A stretch of DNA of 64,000 nucleotides from an uncultured Roseobacter sp. (GTDB lineage Bacteria > Pseudomonadota > Alphaproteobacteria > Rhodobacterales > Rhodobacteraceae): contig NZ_CANMDB010000004.1 of NCBI RefSeq assembly GCF_947496515.1, positions 292,380 to 356,379 on the forward strand, given 5' to 3'. A program made the position numbers and the translations under genes. The first letter of the stretch is position 1. Every line of letters starts with the position of its first letter. Below, in pieces: positions 9,298 to 19,080 of the stretch. The notes under the pieces were generated by a model. It made no database searches. It was not told the DNA's origin and worked only from the letters and a program-made list of their open reading frames with translations.

Positions 9298-10671
9298 ATG
9301 ATGAGTGAATGGACAAAGTCGAGCTGGAGAGCCAAGCCCCGGATCCAGATGCCCGACTATCCCGATGCGGCAGCGCTGGAGGCCGTTGAGGCGCAACTGG
9401 CCCGGTTTCCGCTGCTGGTATTCGCCGGTGAAGCGCGGCGTCTGAAAAAGCACCTGGCTGCTGCGGGTCGGGGTGAGGCCTTCCTGCTGCAGGGGGGCGA
9501 TTGCGCCGAGAGCTTTGACCAGTTCAGCTCTGACGCGATCCGCGATACCTTCAAGGTGATGCTGCAGATGGCGACGGTGCTGACACACGGCGCCAAGGTC
9601 CCGGTGATCAAGGTGGGCCGCATGGCCGGGCAGTTCGCCAAGCCACGCTCCGCCCCCACGGAAACCGTCGATGGTGTGGAGCTGCCCAGCTACCGCGGTG
9701 ACATCATCAACGAGCTGGACTTCACCGCCAAGTCTCGCATTCCGGATCCCGAAAAGATGCTGCGCGCCTACACGCAGGCAGCGGCGACGCTGAACCTCAT
9801 TCGCGCCTTCTCGACCGGTGGCTATGCGGACATCAATCAGGTTCACGCCTGGACGCTGGGCTTTACCGAAGGCGAGAAGGTCGAGCGCTACCGCGAGATT
9901 GCCAACCGCATTTCCGACACGCTGGATTTCATGACCGCCGCCGGTGTGACGCCGGACACGGCCCACACGTTGCAGTCGGTCGAGTTCTACACCAGCCACG
10001 AGTCGCTGTTGCTGGAGTACGAAGAGGCGCTGACCCGTGTGGACAGCACCACGGGCAAATGGCTCGCCGGTTCCGGTCACATGATCTGGATCGGCGACCG
10101 CACACGTCAGCCCGATGGCGCCCATGTGGAGTTTGCCCGCGGTGTCCAGAACCCCATCGGTCTCAAGGCAGGGCCCAGCATGACATCGGATGATCTCAAG
10201 CAACTGATGGCGACGCTCAACCCCGAGAACGAAGAGGGCCGTCTGACGCTGATCGCCCGTTTTGGCGCAGGCTCCGTGGGCGAGCATCTGCCGCGGCTGA
10301 TCAAGACCGTGCGCGAGGAAGGGGCCAAGGTCACTTGGGTCTGCGATGCAATGCACGGCAACACGATCAAGTCCTCCTCCGGCTACAAGACACGGCCCTT
10401 TGATGCGGTGCTGCGCGAGGTGCGCGAGTTCTTTGCGGTGCATGCTGCCGAGGGCACGGTGCCGGGTGGGGTGCATTTCGAGATGACGGGTCAGGATGTG
10501 ACCGAGTGCACCGGCGGCGTGCGGGCGGTCAGCGACGAGGATCTTTCGGATCGCTACCACACCGCTTGTGATCCGCGTCTGAACGCCAGCCAGTCGCTGG
10601 AACTGGCGTTTCTGATTGCCGATGAGCTGTCGGACCGGCGCGCGGCCCACCGCGCCCAGGCGGCTGTCTGA
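9298..10671 (+). CDS. 3-deoxy-7-phosphoheptulonate (DAHP) synthase, class II
   Basis: First enzyme of the shikimate pathway, condensing phosphoenolpyruvate and erythrose 4-phosphate in the cytoplasm. The 457-residue protein is the plant-like class II type. Characteristic parts are '[11 protein letters not shown]', '[13 protein letters not shown]', '[16 protein letters not shown]' and '[12 protein letters not shown]'. Metal ligands (Cys in GGDCAE, His in DAMHG, Glu and Asp near '[12 protein letters not shown]') appear present. Two tandem ATGs (9298 and 9301) are possible starts. It is a single-gene unit followed by a strong terminator at 10749. Confidence 0.95.
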   Translation: MMSEWTKSSWRAKPRIQMPDYPDAAALEAVEAQLARFPLLVFAGEARRLKKHLAAAGRGEAFLLQGGDCAESFDQFSSDAIRDTFKVMLQMATVLTHGAKVPVIKVGRMAGQFAKPRSAPTETVDGVELPSYRGDIINELDFTAKSRIPDPEKMLRAYTQAAATLNLIRAFSTGGYADINQVHAWTLGFTEGEKVERYREIANRISDTLDFMTAAGVTPDTAHTLQSVEFYTSHESLLLEYEEALTRVDSTTGKWLAGSGHMIWIGDRTRQPDGAHVEFARGVQNPIGLKAGPSMTSDDLKQLMATLNPENEEGRLTLIARFGAGSVGEHLPRLIKTVREEGAKVTWVCDAMHGNTIKSSSGYKTRPFDAVLREVREFFAVHAAEGTVPGGVHFEMTGQDVTECTGGVRAVSDEDLSDRYHTACDPRLNASQSLELAFLIADELSDRRAAHRAQAAV

Positions 10672-10748
10672 GCCAGCCCTGACACAGGATCTGCTCGCGC
10701 TGCTCCTGTAGCGCGATATCGGTTTCGCAATGGCTGCCAGATCCACCG

Positions 10749-10785
10749 AAAAAAGCCCCGCACCAGATGGTTGCGGGGCTTTTTG
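10749..10785 (+). terminator. Rho-independent terminator after DAHP synthase
   Basis: Arms AAAAAGCCCCGCA and TGCGGGGCTTTTT around a 9-base loop, giving a perfect 13-bp stem with a T-run. It lies 78 bases after the DAHP synthase stop codon. Confidence 0.92.
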
Positions 10786-10801
10786 TTGCGTCTCGGCGCA
10801 T

Positions 10802-10836
10802 AAAAAACCGCCCCTACATTCTGTAGGAGCGGCCAT
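10802..10836 (-). terminator. Rho-independent terminator of the PAS-protein gene
   Basis: On the minus strand the arms CCGCTCCTACA and TGTAGGGGCGG (one mismatch, 3-base loop) are followed by a run of six T. It terminates the convergent minus-strand gene whose stop lies at 10945 and is back-to-back with the plus-strand terminator. Confidence 0.85.
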
Positions 10837-10944
10837 CCTGATCAAAGGAATTTGGTATTGAAAATCCAGCCAGACGTCGGACCGGCGCGGTAAAACAACG
10901 CTTGTCTGACGGTCTGATGGCTCGTGGGGCTGTTGCGCGGACGA

Positions 10945-11649
10945 TCAGTCGTCCGACTTTACCAGCCGCAAATAGGGTGCGTCGCGACGCGGCGTTTCCG
11001 TCCGGAAGTGGCTGTCCACCGGGCGGGAGACCGGCTTTGGTGCCGGTGTCTTGTCCGCGACGGGTTGTTTTTTGGAAGTCACAGCAGGTGGCAGGCTGGC
11101 GTCTGTCACGATAGGCCGCAGTTGCGAGTGCAGCACATCGAACCGGCGCGGGCTGCGGCCCTTGTCGCCGATCGAGACCAGCGCCCCCAGAATGCGGCTG
11201 ACATCGCCCAGATCGCTCTTGAGCGGCATGAGCACCATCCGTGCTTCCAGCGGTGGCTGACCCGCGCCCTGGTCCGACCGCAGTTTCAACGTGCAGGTCG
11301 CGGGCGTCTCGAACACTTCCTCAAGAATATCGCTCAACTGCCGACGCGACCCGGGGGTGATGAACGATGTGAGCGGCATCCCCCGCACTTCCATCCCCAT
11401 CAGATCACTGAGGTGGCTGCCAGCGATCCGCAAACGTGCAATGCCGGGCGCGATCCGTTCCACGATAAAGGAAAACTCCAGCGCCTGCTCGATCCCGCGG
11501 GGGTCGATCTCGGCCCGGTTGGGCATCAGCCGGGTTCCGCGCAGGGCTTCCCAGTAGGCCTCAAGCTGGGCCAGCGGGGCAAAACCGTTCTGAGAAATAT
11601 GTTGCGTCATGCTAAGTACATTGTGCGTGTTTTGACCGCCGTTGTCCAT
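10945..11649 (-). CDS. PAS-domain protein (PAS_5/DUF family of alphaproteobacteria)
   Basis: Cytoplasmic protein of about 234 residues. Residues ~30-170 resemble the alphaproteobacterial PAS_5 fold ('AYWEALRGTRLMPNRAEIDPRGIE', split across the domain start, and 'RIAGSHLSDLMGMEVRGMPL'). The C-terminal third is low-complexity and Pro/Lys-rich. No output domain is seen, so it is probably a single-domain sensor or adaptor. Starts at 11649 and 11610 are both possible, and the frame extends to 11709. I prefer 11649. Function unknown. Confidence 0.75.
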   Translation of the reverse strand: MDNGGQNTHNVLSMTQHISQNGFAPLAQLEAYWEALRGTRLMPNRAEIDPRGIEQALEFSFIVERIAPGIARLRIAGSHLSDLMGMEVRGMPLTSFITPGSRRQLSDILEEVFETPATCTLKLRSDQGAGQPPLEARMVLMPLKSDLGDVSRILGALVSIGDKGRSPRRFDVLHSQLRPIVTDASLPPAVTSKKQPVADKTPAPKPVSRPVDSHFRTETPRRDAPYLRLVKSDD

Positions 11650-11911
11650 CACCCAACCCTCTTCAAATCCTGTGTGCCCGGCCTGACCTGATGTCGGTCT
11701 CAGTCGCATCGCGTTCTCACGCTAGCACGTTTCGCTATTGGTTACTGGATACTTAATATCATCAATTTTCTACAAATGACGCGAGAACTTAAGGATTGGT
11801 TAACTCCGGACCGGGGATAGCCGGGATCGGCGGGAACCCGCGCGGGGGTTGCCTCGCTGCGTGCAACTGCCCTAATGCTGCTGAAATCAAGCGGTTGGGA
11901 GGATACGCGGC

Positions 11912-12808
11912 ATGATCCGCTCCATGACGGGATTTGCGTCTGCCACAGGCGCGCTGGAGGCGTACAGCTGGGCGTGGGAGCTGCGCGCGGTCAACGGCAA
12001 GGGGCTTGATCTGCGCGTGCGGGCGCCGGACTGGATATCGGGGCTGGAGGCTGCGCTGCGCAAAACCCTGTCGGAGCGGATCGCGCGGGGCAATGTCACC
12101 CTATCGCTGCGGCTGAGCAGGTCCGACGAGGCGGGCACGGTCGAGATCAACCCCGGTCAGCTTGACGCCACGCTACGCGCCATCGCGGTGATCACCGAAA
12201 AAGCGGCGGCTGCGGGCGTGACCCTGGGCCCGGTCAGCCCCGCCGAGATTATCTCGTTGCGCGGTGTGATGGAGCAGCAGAGTACCACGGAGGAGGCGGA
12301 GACCGCCTCGCTGGCAGAGGCGCTCCGGGCGGAGGCTGATGCGCTGATCGCCGATTTCAACGACATGCGCCTGCAGGAAGGGGCGGCGTTGCAGGCGGTG
12401 ATCTCGGGTCAGCTGGATGCCATTGCGGTGCTGACCCGGCAGGCGGCGGAACTGGCTGCTGCGCGCGGAACGGCACAGGCCGAGGCGTTGCGCCGCAATC
12501 TCGCACGGGTGATGGAGGGGGCGGACGGCGCGGACCCCGACCGGGTCGCGCAGGAGCTTGCGCTGCTGGCCGTCAAATCCGATGTCACCGAAGAGATCGA
12601 CAGGCTGGGCGCCCATGTGAGCACCGCGCGCGTGTTGTTGGAGCAGGGTGGCCCCGTGGGGCGCAAGCTCGATTTCCTGACCCAGGAATTCAACCGCGAG
12701 GCCAATACGCTCTGCGCCAAGGCTCAAAGCACCGAACTCACGGCCTGCGGGCTTGACCTCAAGGCGCTGGTGGACCAGATGCGCGAGCAGGTCCAGAATG
12801 TGGAGTAG
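11912..12808 (+). CDS. YicC/YloC-family endoribonuclease
   Basis: A 298-residue cytoplasmic protein with the characteristic YicC N-terminus 'MIRSMTGFA' and the C-terminal block 'GRKLDFLTQEFNREANTL' (DUF1732 region). Family members are stress-linked endoribonucleases that act on RNA, including sRNA decay in E. coli. It is followed 3 bases later by gmk, the usual neighbour of yicC in alphaproteobacteria, so the two are co-transcribed. The upstream divergent spacer (11710-11911) is AT-rich and likely holds promoters for both directions. Confidence 0.92.
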   Translation: MIRSMTGFASATGALEAYSWAWELRAVNGKGLDLRVRAPDWISGLEAALRKTLSERIARGNVTLSLRLSRSDEAGTVEINPGQLDATLRAIAVITEKAAAAGVTLGPVSPAEIISLRGVMEQQSTTEEAETASLAEALRAEADALIADFNDMRLQEGAALQAVISGQLDAIAVLTRQAAELAAARGTAQAEALRRNLARVMEGADGADPDRVAQELALLAVKSDVTEEIDRLGAHVSTARVLLEQGGPVGRKLDFLTQEFNREANTLCAKAQSTELTACGLDLKALVDQMREQVQNVE

Positions 12809-12811
12809 ACC

Positions 12812-13456
12812 ATGACCTCGACGCGACGTGGCCTCTTGATCATCCTCAGCTCGCCCTCGGGGGCGGGCAAATCCACCCTCGCGCGGCGCCTGCGCGCCTG
12901 GGATCCGGAGATCGCCTTTTCCGTCTCCGCCACCACGCGGTCGCCGCGGCCCGGGGAGGAAGACGGGCGGGAGTATCATTTCCTCAGCGAGGCGGCATTC
13001 AAGGCGCAGGTCAGTCAGGACGGCATGCTGGAGCACGCCCATGTCTTCGGCAATTTCTACGGCTCGCCCAAGGCACCCGTGGCCGCGGCCATCGATCAGG
13101 GGCGCGATGTGCTCTTTGACATCGACTGGCAGGGGGCGCAGCAGATCACCAATTCCTCGCTCGGGGCGCATACCATGTCGATTTTCCTGCTGCCGCCGTC
13201 GATCTGCGCGCTGCGCGACCGGCTGGAAAGCCGCGGTCAGGATGATGCCGCCACCATCGCGCGGCGGATGGAGAAGAGCTGGGACGAGATCAGCCACTGG
13301 GGCGCCTATGACTTCGTGCTGGTGAACGATGATCTGGACGAGACCGAGGCACAGTTGAAGACGATCATCTCCGCCACCCGCCTGCGCCGGAGCCAGCAGC
13401 CGGGGCTGACCGATCATGTGCGCGGGTTGCAGACGGAATTCGAGGAGCTGTCATGA
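12812..13456 (+). CDS. gmk: Guanylate kinase
   Basis: Cytoplasmic kinase converting GMP to GDP with ATP, essential for guanine nucleotide supply. The 214-residue protein has P-loop '[11 protein letters not shown]', the GMP-binding '[21 protein letters not shown]' region (seen as consecutive short motifs) and '[11 protein letters not shown]'. Length is normal. It overlaps the next gene by 4 bases. Confidence 0.96.
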   Translation: MTSTRRGLLIILSSPSGAGKSTLARRLRAWDPEIAFSVSATTRSPRPGEEDGREYHFLSEAAFKAQVSQDGMLEHAHVFGNFYGSPKAPVAAAIDQGRDVLFDIDWQGAQQITNSSLGAHTMSIFLLPPSICALRDRLESRGQDDAATIARRMEKSWDEISHWGAYDFVLVNDDLDETEAQLKTIISATRLRRSQQPGLTDHVRGLQTEFEELS

Positions 13457-13980
13457 CACTATATACACTGGGCCAGCACGCGCCGCAGTGCCACGAAGAT
13501 ACCTGGGTTGCCCCCGATGCCAACCTGGTGGGTCAGGTCGTGCTGGAGGCGGGCGCGTCCGTGTGGTTCGGCACGACCATCCGCGCCGATCACGAAGAGA
13601 TCCGCGTGGGTGCAGGCTCCAACGTGCAGGAAAACTGCGTCTTTCACATTGATGCAGGTTTCCCGCTGACGATCGGGCGCGATTGCACCATCGGGCACAA
13701 GGTCATGCTGCACGGCTGCACCATCGGTGACAATTCCCTGATCGGCATGGGGGCCACGGTGCTGAATGGTGCCAAGATTGGCAAGAATTGCCTGATTGGC
13801 GCGGGGGCGCTGATCACCGAGAACAAGGTGATCCCCGATGGATCCCTGGTGATGGGCATGCCGGGCAAGGTGGTCCGCACCCTCGATGCGCGAGCAATCG
13901 AGGGTCTCCGAGCGAGCGCGCAGCACTACCAGGATAACATGCGCCGCTTTCGCGCGGAATTGCGTGTGGTCGAGGACTGA
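13453..13980 (+). CDS. Gamma-class carbonic anhydrase family protein
   Basis: A 175-residue left-handed beta-helix protein with repeated hexapeptides such as '[28 protein letters not shown]'-type turns. Candidate zinc ligands are the His in 'CVFHIDAG', in 'CTIGHKVML' and in 'MLHGCTIG'. This family (YrdA/PaaY-like) catalyses CO2 hydration or acts as a structural or thioesterase-like relative, so enzymatic activity is not certain. It is translationally coupled to gmk (4-base overlap) and ends 1 base before the next start. Confidence 0.88.
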   Translation: MTLYTLGQHAPQCHEDTWVAPDANLVGQVVLEAGASVWFGTTIRADHEEIRVGAGSNVQENCVFHIDAGFPLTIGRDCTIGHKVMLHGCTIGDNSLIGMGATVLNGAKIGKNCLIGAGALITENKVIPDGSLVMGMPGKVVRTLDARAIEGLRASAQHYQDNMRRFRAELRVVED

Positions 13981-13981
13981 G

Positions 13982-15169
13982 ATGCGCAACGAAAAAGGAT
14001 CTCTCATCCGTCCAGACGCGCTGCCCGAAAGCGCCAGCCGGCCCGTTGTCACACCGCTGAGCCCCTCGGTGGTTTATGCCTCGGACACGCCGGATATGCT
14101 CGACCAGCAATACGAAGGCCATCTGCACGGCTATACCTACGCCCGCGAGGGGCACCCGAATGCCGACGTCGTGGCGCGGCGGATAGACCGGCTGGAGAAT
14201 GCGCCGAACCCCGGTGTGATGACGGCCTCCGGCATGGCGGCGGTCGCTGCGGTGCTGCTGGGGCTGACGCAGAGCGGGGATCACGTGATCGGCGGCAACC
14301 AGCTTTATGGCCGCTCGCTGAGGATGATGCAGGAGGATCTGCCGCGGCTCGGCATCGCCACCTCCATGGTGGATCCCGGAGACGTGGCCGCCATGCGCGC
14401 CGCGATCCGGCTCGACACGCGGATGGTGCTGATCGAGGCCGTGTCCAATCCTACGCTTCAGGTCGCGGATGTGGAAGGGCTCGCCAGCCTGTGCAAAGAG
14501 GCCGGGATCCTGCTGGTGGTGGACAATACCTTTACCACACCGCGCGCCTTCCGGCCCTTTGACTGGGGAGCGGATGTGGTCATTCATTCCCTGACCAAAC
14601 TGCTGGCGGGCCATTCCGATGTGATGCTGGGCTATGTGGCCGCGCGCGACCGCGCGCTGAACGACCGGCTGCGCGTCTTCACCGTCACCGCAGGTATGAA
14701 CCCAAGCCCCTTTGACTGCTGGCTGGCCGAACGGGGCATGCTGTCCTTCGATCTGCGCTTTGACCGCGCACAGGCGACCGCCGTTCATCTGGCGGCGCAT
14801 TTGGGCGGTCTGCCCGGGGTCAGGCGCGTGATCTATCCCGGGCGCAACGATCACCCCGATCACACCCGCGCGGCGCATCTGCTCGGCGGGCAGTTCTGCA
14901 ATATGGTCAGTTTTGAGCTGGCAGGCGGGCGGGCGGCGGCCAATGCCTTTACCCGCGCGGCAGCGGGTCTCAGCTTTGCGCCGACGCTGGGCGATGTGGG
15001 CACGACCCTGTCGCATCCCGCGTCGTCCTCGCACCGGGCGCTGACCGCCCGGCAGCGCGAAGCCCTGGGCATGTCGGAGGGGTTCTTCCGGGTGTCCGTC
15101 GGGCTCGAAGACCCCGGGGCGCTTTGCGCGATTTTCGCCGAGGCGGTCGCCGCCGCCTCCCAAAGCTGA
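13982..15169 (+). CDS. PLP-dependent trans-sulfuration enzyme (Cys/Met metabolism family)
   Basis: A 395-residue fold-type I PLP enzyme. The ATG at 13982 begins MRNEKGSLIRPDALPES. A longer frame exists but overlaps the preceding gene by almost 100 bases. Signature pieces are 'YTYAREGHPNADVVARRI', 'MTASGMAAVAAVLL', 'VDNTFTTPRAF' and the PLP-binding 'SLTKLLAGHSDVMLG' (Lys forms the Schiff base). Members include cystathionine gamma-synthase, cystathionine beta-lyase and methionine gamma-lyase, and the exact reaction cannot be chosen by eye. Confidence 0.88.
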   Translation: MRNEKGSLIRPDALPESASRPVVTPLSPSVVYASDTPDMLDQQYEGHLHGYTYAREGHPNADVVARRIDRLENAPNPGVMTASGMAAVAAVLLGLTQSGDHVIGGNQLYGRSLRMMQEDLPRLGIATSMVDPGDVAAMRAAIRLDTRMVLIEAVSNPTLQVADVEGLASLCKEAGILLVVDNTFTTPRAFRPFDWGADVVIHSLTKLLAGHSDVMLGYVAARDRALNDRLRVFTVTAGMNPSPFDCWLAERGMLSFDLRFDRAQATAVHLAAHLGGLPGVRRVIYPGRNDHPDHTRAAHLLGGQFCNMVSFELAGGRAAANAFTRAAAGLSFAPTLGDVGTTLSHPASSSHRALTARQREALGMSEGFFRVSVGLEDPGALCAIFAEAVAAASQS

Positions 15170-15181
15170 AAGAGCGGAAGC

Positions 15182-16243
15182 ATGCGCCGCAGTTTCTCCG
15201 AATACCTCGCGGCGCTGCCTTTGCCCGCATTGATGATCGACGGCAGCGAAAGGATCGTTGCCGCCAATGATGAGGCGACCGCACTCATCGGGCGAGGGAT
15301 CATCGGGCGCAACTTCGTCACCATGCTGCGCCAGCCAGGACTGATCGACGCCATCGAGGCCGTGCTCAGCGACAGCCGACCGCGCACAGCTGCCTATCTG
15401 GCCAACGACGGTGTGCAGGATACCACGTTTCAGGTGAGCGCGCGGGTGATTGCGGCGGAGAACGTCATCCTGTTGTGCTTTCTGGATGTGACGCATCTGG
15501 AACAGGCCGGCCAGATGCGCCGCGATTTCGTGGCCAACGTCAGCCACGAGTTGCGGACACCGCTGACGGCCCTGATGGGATTTATCGAAACCCTGCGCGG
15601 TCCCGCGCGCGAGGATGCCGCCGCCCGGGACCGGTTCCTTGACATCATGGAAGGGGAGGCAGGCCGCATGAACCGGCTGGTGGGCGATCTGCTCTCGCTC
15701 AGCCGGGTGGAGGGGGACGAGCGCGTACGTCCGCGCGATGAGGTCGATCTGACGGAGATTCTGTCTTCTGTGCTGCGGACGCTCAAACCACTGGCGGCGG
15801 ACGCCGATGTGGTGCTGGAGGCGGGTTTTGGCGAGGCGCCAATCAAGATGATGGGCGATGCGGACCAACTGATGCAGGTCTTCACCAATCTGGTGGAGAA
15901 CGCCATCAAATACGCGGCCTCTGGTAAGCGGGTGCGTCTGGAGACGGAGACGGTCGCGCGCGAGCCCTCGCTGCGGGCGGCGGGCGTGCGCGTGCGGGTG
16001 ATCGACTACGGCCCCGGCGTTGATGCCGTCCACCTGCCGCGGTTGACCGAGCGCTTCTACCGCGCCGACAGCCACCGCAGCCGCGCGCTCGGCGGCACGG
16101 GGCTGGGGCTGGCCATCGTCAAACATATCATCAATCGGCACCGCGGGCGGCTGCGGGTGGACAGCGAACTTGGCGCAGGCACCTGTTTTACTGTCATACT
16201 CCCGCTGAGTGCTGTGCCATCGCCCTCGCAATCGGCGGTATGA
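15182..16243 (+). CDS. phoR: Phosphate regulon sensor histidine kinase PhoR (soluble type)
   Basis: A 353-residue sensor kinase. Residues ~1-110 form a PAS domain, ~115-180 HisKA with 'NVSHELRTPL' (phospho-acceptor His), and ~225-345 the HATPase with N-box 'NLVENAIKYA' and G-boxes 'DYGPGV' and 'GGTGLGLAIV'. There is no membrane-spanning segment, so it is presumably cytoplasmic, sensing through Pst/PhoU. It lies upstream of pstSCAB-phoU-phoB, completing the regulon. Confidence 0.9.
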   Translation: MRRSFSEYLAALPLPALMIDGSERIVAANDEATALIGRGIIGRNFVTMLRQPGLIDAIEAVLSDSRPRTAAYLANDGVQDTTFQVSARVIAAENVILLCFLDVTHLEQAGQMRRDFVANVSHELRTPLTALMGFIETLRGPAREDAAARDRFLDIMEGEAGRMNRLVGDLLSLSRVEGDERVRPRDEVDLTEILSSVLRTLKPLAADADVVLEAGFGEAPIKMMGDADQLMQVFTNLVENAIKYAASGKRVRLETETVAREPSLRAAGVRVRVIDYGPGVDAVHLPRLTERFYRADSHRSRALGGTGLGLAIVKHIINRHRGRLRVDSELGAGTCFTVILPLSAVPSPSQSAV

Positions 16244-16292
16244 AACGGGCCGTAAGCGCCCGGAAACGGAGTGTTTCCCGCCCGGAACGGTT

Positions 16293-16318
16293 CAAAATCA
16301 TTGAATTAAATGATTTTG
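16293..16318. promoter_or_regulatory. AT-rich perfect inverted repeat between phoR and pstS
   Basis: Arms CAAAATCATT and AATGATTTTG around a 6-base centre form a perfect 10-bp inverted repeat. No U-run follows, so it may be an operator or a weak terminator of phoR. It lies 18 bases upstream of the Pho box. Confidence 0.5.
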
Positions 16319-16335
16319 CCAGCGCTTAGCGGCGG

Positions 16336-16364
16336 CTGTCATAAAACTGTTACCAAACCGTCAC
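16336..16364 (+). promoter_or_regulatory. Pho box (PhoB-binding site) of the pst operon
   Basis: CTGTCATAAAACTGTTAC at 16336-16353 closely matches the PhoB consensus (two CTGTCA-like repeats 11 bases apart). A third degenerate repeat, CCGTCAC, follows in the same 11-base register at 16358. Located 88 bases before pstS, it indicates activation of pstSCAB-phoU-phoB during phosphate starvation. Confidence 0.88.
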
Positions 16365-16451
16365 AAAAGCATTGCCGGTCGTCTTTAGCAACAGCGGCGA
16401 GATCGGCACGAGGTCGATCAGATTCGAAATTAGACAATGACAGGAGATTTC

Positions 16452-17492
16452 ATGTCGTTCGTAAAGCTCTCCACCTCCGTATTGGCCGTCGCGGCCATGT
16501 CCGCAACGACTGCCGTTGCCCGCGATCAGGTTCAGGTCGCCGGGTCGTCGACCGTGCTGCCCTACGCGTCGATCGTGGCCGAAGCCTTTGGTGAAAACTT
16601 CGAGTTCCCGACACCGGTCGTGGAATCCGGCGGCTCCTCCGCGGGTCTCAAGCGGTTCTGCGAAGGCGTCGGTGAGAACACCGTCGATATCGCCAATGCC
16701 TCGCGCCAGATCCGTGACCGCGAAGTTGCCGCGTGCGCCGAGAATGGCGTCACCGACATTATCGAAGTCCGTATCGGCTATGACGGCATCGTCTTTGCCA
16801 GCCAGCAGGACGGTCCTGCCTTCAATGAATTCGAACCATCCGACTGGTACACCGCTCTGGCGGCTGAAATCCCGGTAGACGGTGCGATAGTGGCCAACCC
16901 CAACGCCACCTGGGCCGACGTGAACGCGGATCTGCCTGACGTCGACATCGCCGCCTTCATCCCCGGCACCAAGCACGGCACCCGCGAAGTCTTCGAAGAG
17001 AAGGTCCTGCTGCAGGGCTGCGAGGACACTGGCGCGATGCAGGCCATGATGGACATGGGGCTCGATGAGGACGCCGCGGAAAGCGCCTGCATGGCGGTGC
17101 GCACAGACGGCAAATCCGTGGACATCGACGGCGACTACACCGAGACGCTGGCGCGCATCGACAGCAACACCAATGGTATCGGCGTCTTTGGTCTGGCGTT
17201 CTACGAGAACAACACCGACAAGCTGAAAGTGGCGACAATGGGCGGCGTCGAGCCATCGACTGAGACCATTTCCACCGGTGAATACCCCGTGTCGCGTCCG
17301 CTCTTCTTCTACGTCAAGAAAGCGCACATCGGCGTGATCCCCGGCCTGAAGGAGTTCGCCGAATTCTTCGTGGCGGATGAGATCGCTGGCCCCGATGGTC
17401 CGCTGGCCGAATACGGTCTGGTGGCCGACCCTAAGCTGGAAGAGACCCAAACGGCTGTCTCCGACGAGACCGTACTGGGCGGCAATTCCTGA
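16452..17492 (+). CDS. pstS: Phosphate ABC transporter substrate-binding protein PstS
   Basis: Periplasmic phosphate-binding protein, 346 residues. The start at 16452 has AGGAG six bases upstream and gives a signal peptide ending near 'SATTAVA'. The mature protein begins 'VQVAGSSTVLPY', the phosphate-binding loop motif of PstS, and includes 'ESGGSSAGLKRFCEG'. An in-frame ATG at 16437 would only add five residues before the signal peptide. It is the first gene of the Pst operon and is likely PhoB-activated. Confidence 0.94.
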   Translation: MSFVKLSTSVLAVAAMSATTAVARDQVQVAGSSTVLPYASIVAEAFGENFEFPTPVVESGGSSAGLKRFCEGVGENTVDIANASRQIRDREVAACAENGVTDIIEVRIGYDGIVFASQQDGPAFNEFEPSDWYTALAAEIPVDGAIVANPNATWADVNADLPDVDIAAFIPGTKHGTREVFEEKVLLQGCEDTGAMQAMMDMGLDEDAAESACMAVRTDGKSVDIDGDYTETLARIDSNTNGIGVFGLAFYENNTDKLKVATMGGVEPSTETISTGEYPVSRPLFFYVKKAHIGVIPGLKEFAEFFVADEIAGPDGPLAEYGLVADPKLEETQTAVSDETVLGGNS

Positions 17493-17583
17493 ACCCTCAG
17501 GGGTTAACGCAACCGGAGGCGGTCCGTCCGCCTCCGGCTTCTTTTGAACAGGCTGACACGACAGCGGACGTCGTGACGCAAGG

Positions 17584-19080
17584 ATGACGCAGATGGCGCT
17601 TGGACTGACCGGATATGTGATTGTTGCGGTGCTGCTTTTGACAGTGACCGCGTTTTTCATGGCCCGTGGCCGAGCGAATGTCTCCGCTGGTGGCGACATC
17701 CGGCTGCTGCATTCCTTGCCGAATTACTACGGCTACAATGCCGCCATGTTTACGGCGGTGCCCGCGCTCGGCGTGTTCGCGATCTGGATGCTGGCGCAAC
17801 CGCTGATGATCGAAAACAGCGTTTTCAAGCTGATCCCGGAACAGATGGTGAGCGAAGGCTCTTCCCGCGGGCTGGTGATGAGCGATGTGCGCCGCGTCGC
17901 CGAAGGGCTGGACATCGCGGTAGAACGCGGTGCCCTGACGGCGGAGGAGGCAAACAGCATTCGGACGGAATTCCGCGATGTGCGCGAGATCCTCGGCGAT
18001 GTGGGGGTTGCGCTCGGATCCAACGTGGAAGCCGAAGTGCTCTACGCTGCGCAGGAGTATCGCAGCCGGTCCGCAAGCGGCACCTTTGGCATGACCATCG
18101 TCGTGCTGGGGCTGGCGCTGATCGGCGCGGCGGCGTCGCTGTTTGTGACAAATGCTGATTTCCGCGCCCGCAACACCGTGGAGCGGGGCGCCTTGGTGCT
18201 GCTGATCCTGGCGGCGTCACTGGCCATCCTGACAACGGTGGGCATCGTGCTGTCGATGCTGTTTGAGACCTTCAACTTCTTCCGCATGCACCCCTGGACG
18301 GATTTCTTTTTCGGCGGCAGCTGGGCGCCGAATTTCCGCGGCAACAGCGATCTGTCGATCCTGCCACTGCTCTGGGGCACGCTCTACATCTCGATCATCG
18401 CGCTGCTGGTGGCTGTGCCCATCGGGCTTTTCGCCGCGATCTACCTCAGCGAATACGCCGGGCCCAAGGTCCGCTCCGCCGCCAAACCGCTGCTGGAGAT
18501 CCTCGCGGGCATCCCCACCATCGTCTACGGGCTTTTCGCCTTGCTGACGGTTGGCCCGGCCTTGGTGAGCGTCTTCGGGCGCGGCGAGGAAGGTCTGCTG
18601 GGCGTCGAGTGGATGAGTGGTGCCACAGCGGTGCTGACCGCTGGGCTGGTGATGGGCATCATGCTCATTCCCTTCGTCTCGTCGCTGAGCGACGACATTA
18701 TCAATGCGGTACCGCAGGCGATGCGCGACGGCTCCTTTGGCCTTGGTGCCACCCACTCTGAGACGATCCGCCAGGTGGTGCTGCCCGCGGCCCTGCCGGG
18801 GATCGTGGGCGCGGTACTACTCGCTGCCTCCCGCGCCATCGGAGAGACCATGATCGTGGTTCTGGGGGCAGGGGCCATCGCCAAGTTCTCGCTCAACCCG
18901 CTGGAAGCGATGACGACCATCACCACCCGCATCGTCAGTCAGCTCACGGGTGATACCGATTTCGCCAGTCCCGAGACGCTGGTGGCCTTCGCGCTCGGGC
19001 TGACACTCTTTGTCCTGACGCTCGGGCTGAATGTGCTGGCGCTCTACATCGTGCGCAAATACCGGGAGCAATACGAATGA
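17584..19080 (+). CDS. pstC: Phosphate ABC transporter permease PstC
   Basis: Inner-membrane permease of the high-affinity phosphate importer, 498 residues. The C-terminal ~280 residues carry the binding-protein-dependent permease domain ('EILAGIPTIVYGLFAL' and the EAA-like 'MRDGSFGLGATHSETIRQVVLPAALPG', seen as adjacent motifs). The N-terminal ~200 residues contain additional membrane segments and a periplasmic part absent from the shorter E. coli protein; extended forms are common in alphaproteobacteria. Alternative start ATG at 17593. Overlaps pstA by 4 bases. Confidence 0.92.
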   Translation: MTQMALGLTGYVIVAVLLLTVTAFFMARGRANVSAGGDIRLLHSLPNYYGYNAAMFTAVPALGVFAIWMLAQPLMIENSVFKLIPEQMVSEGSSRGLVMSDVRRVAEGLDIAVERGALTAEEANSIRTEFRDVREILGDVGVALGSNVEAEVLYAAQEYRSRSASGTFGMTIVVLGLALIGAAASLFVTNADFRARNTVERGALVLLILAASLAILTTVGIVLSMLFETFNFFRMHPWTDFFFGGSWAPNFRGNSDLSILPLLWGTLYISIIALLVAVPIGLFAAIYLSEYAGPKVRSAAKPLLEILAGIPTIVYGLFALLTVGPALVSVFGRGEEGLLGVEWMSGATAVLTAGLVMGIMLIPFVSSLSDDIINAVPQAMRDGSFGLGATHSETIRQVVLPAALPGIVGAVLLAASRAIGETMIVVLGAGAIAKFSLNPLEAMTTITTRIVSQLTGDTDFASPETLVAFALGLTLFVLTLGLNVLALYIVRKYREQYE

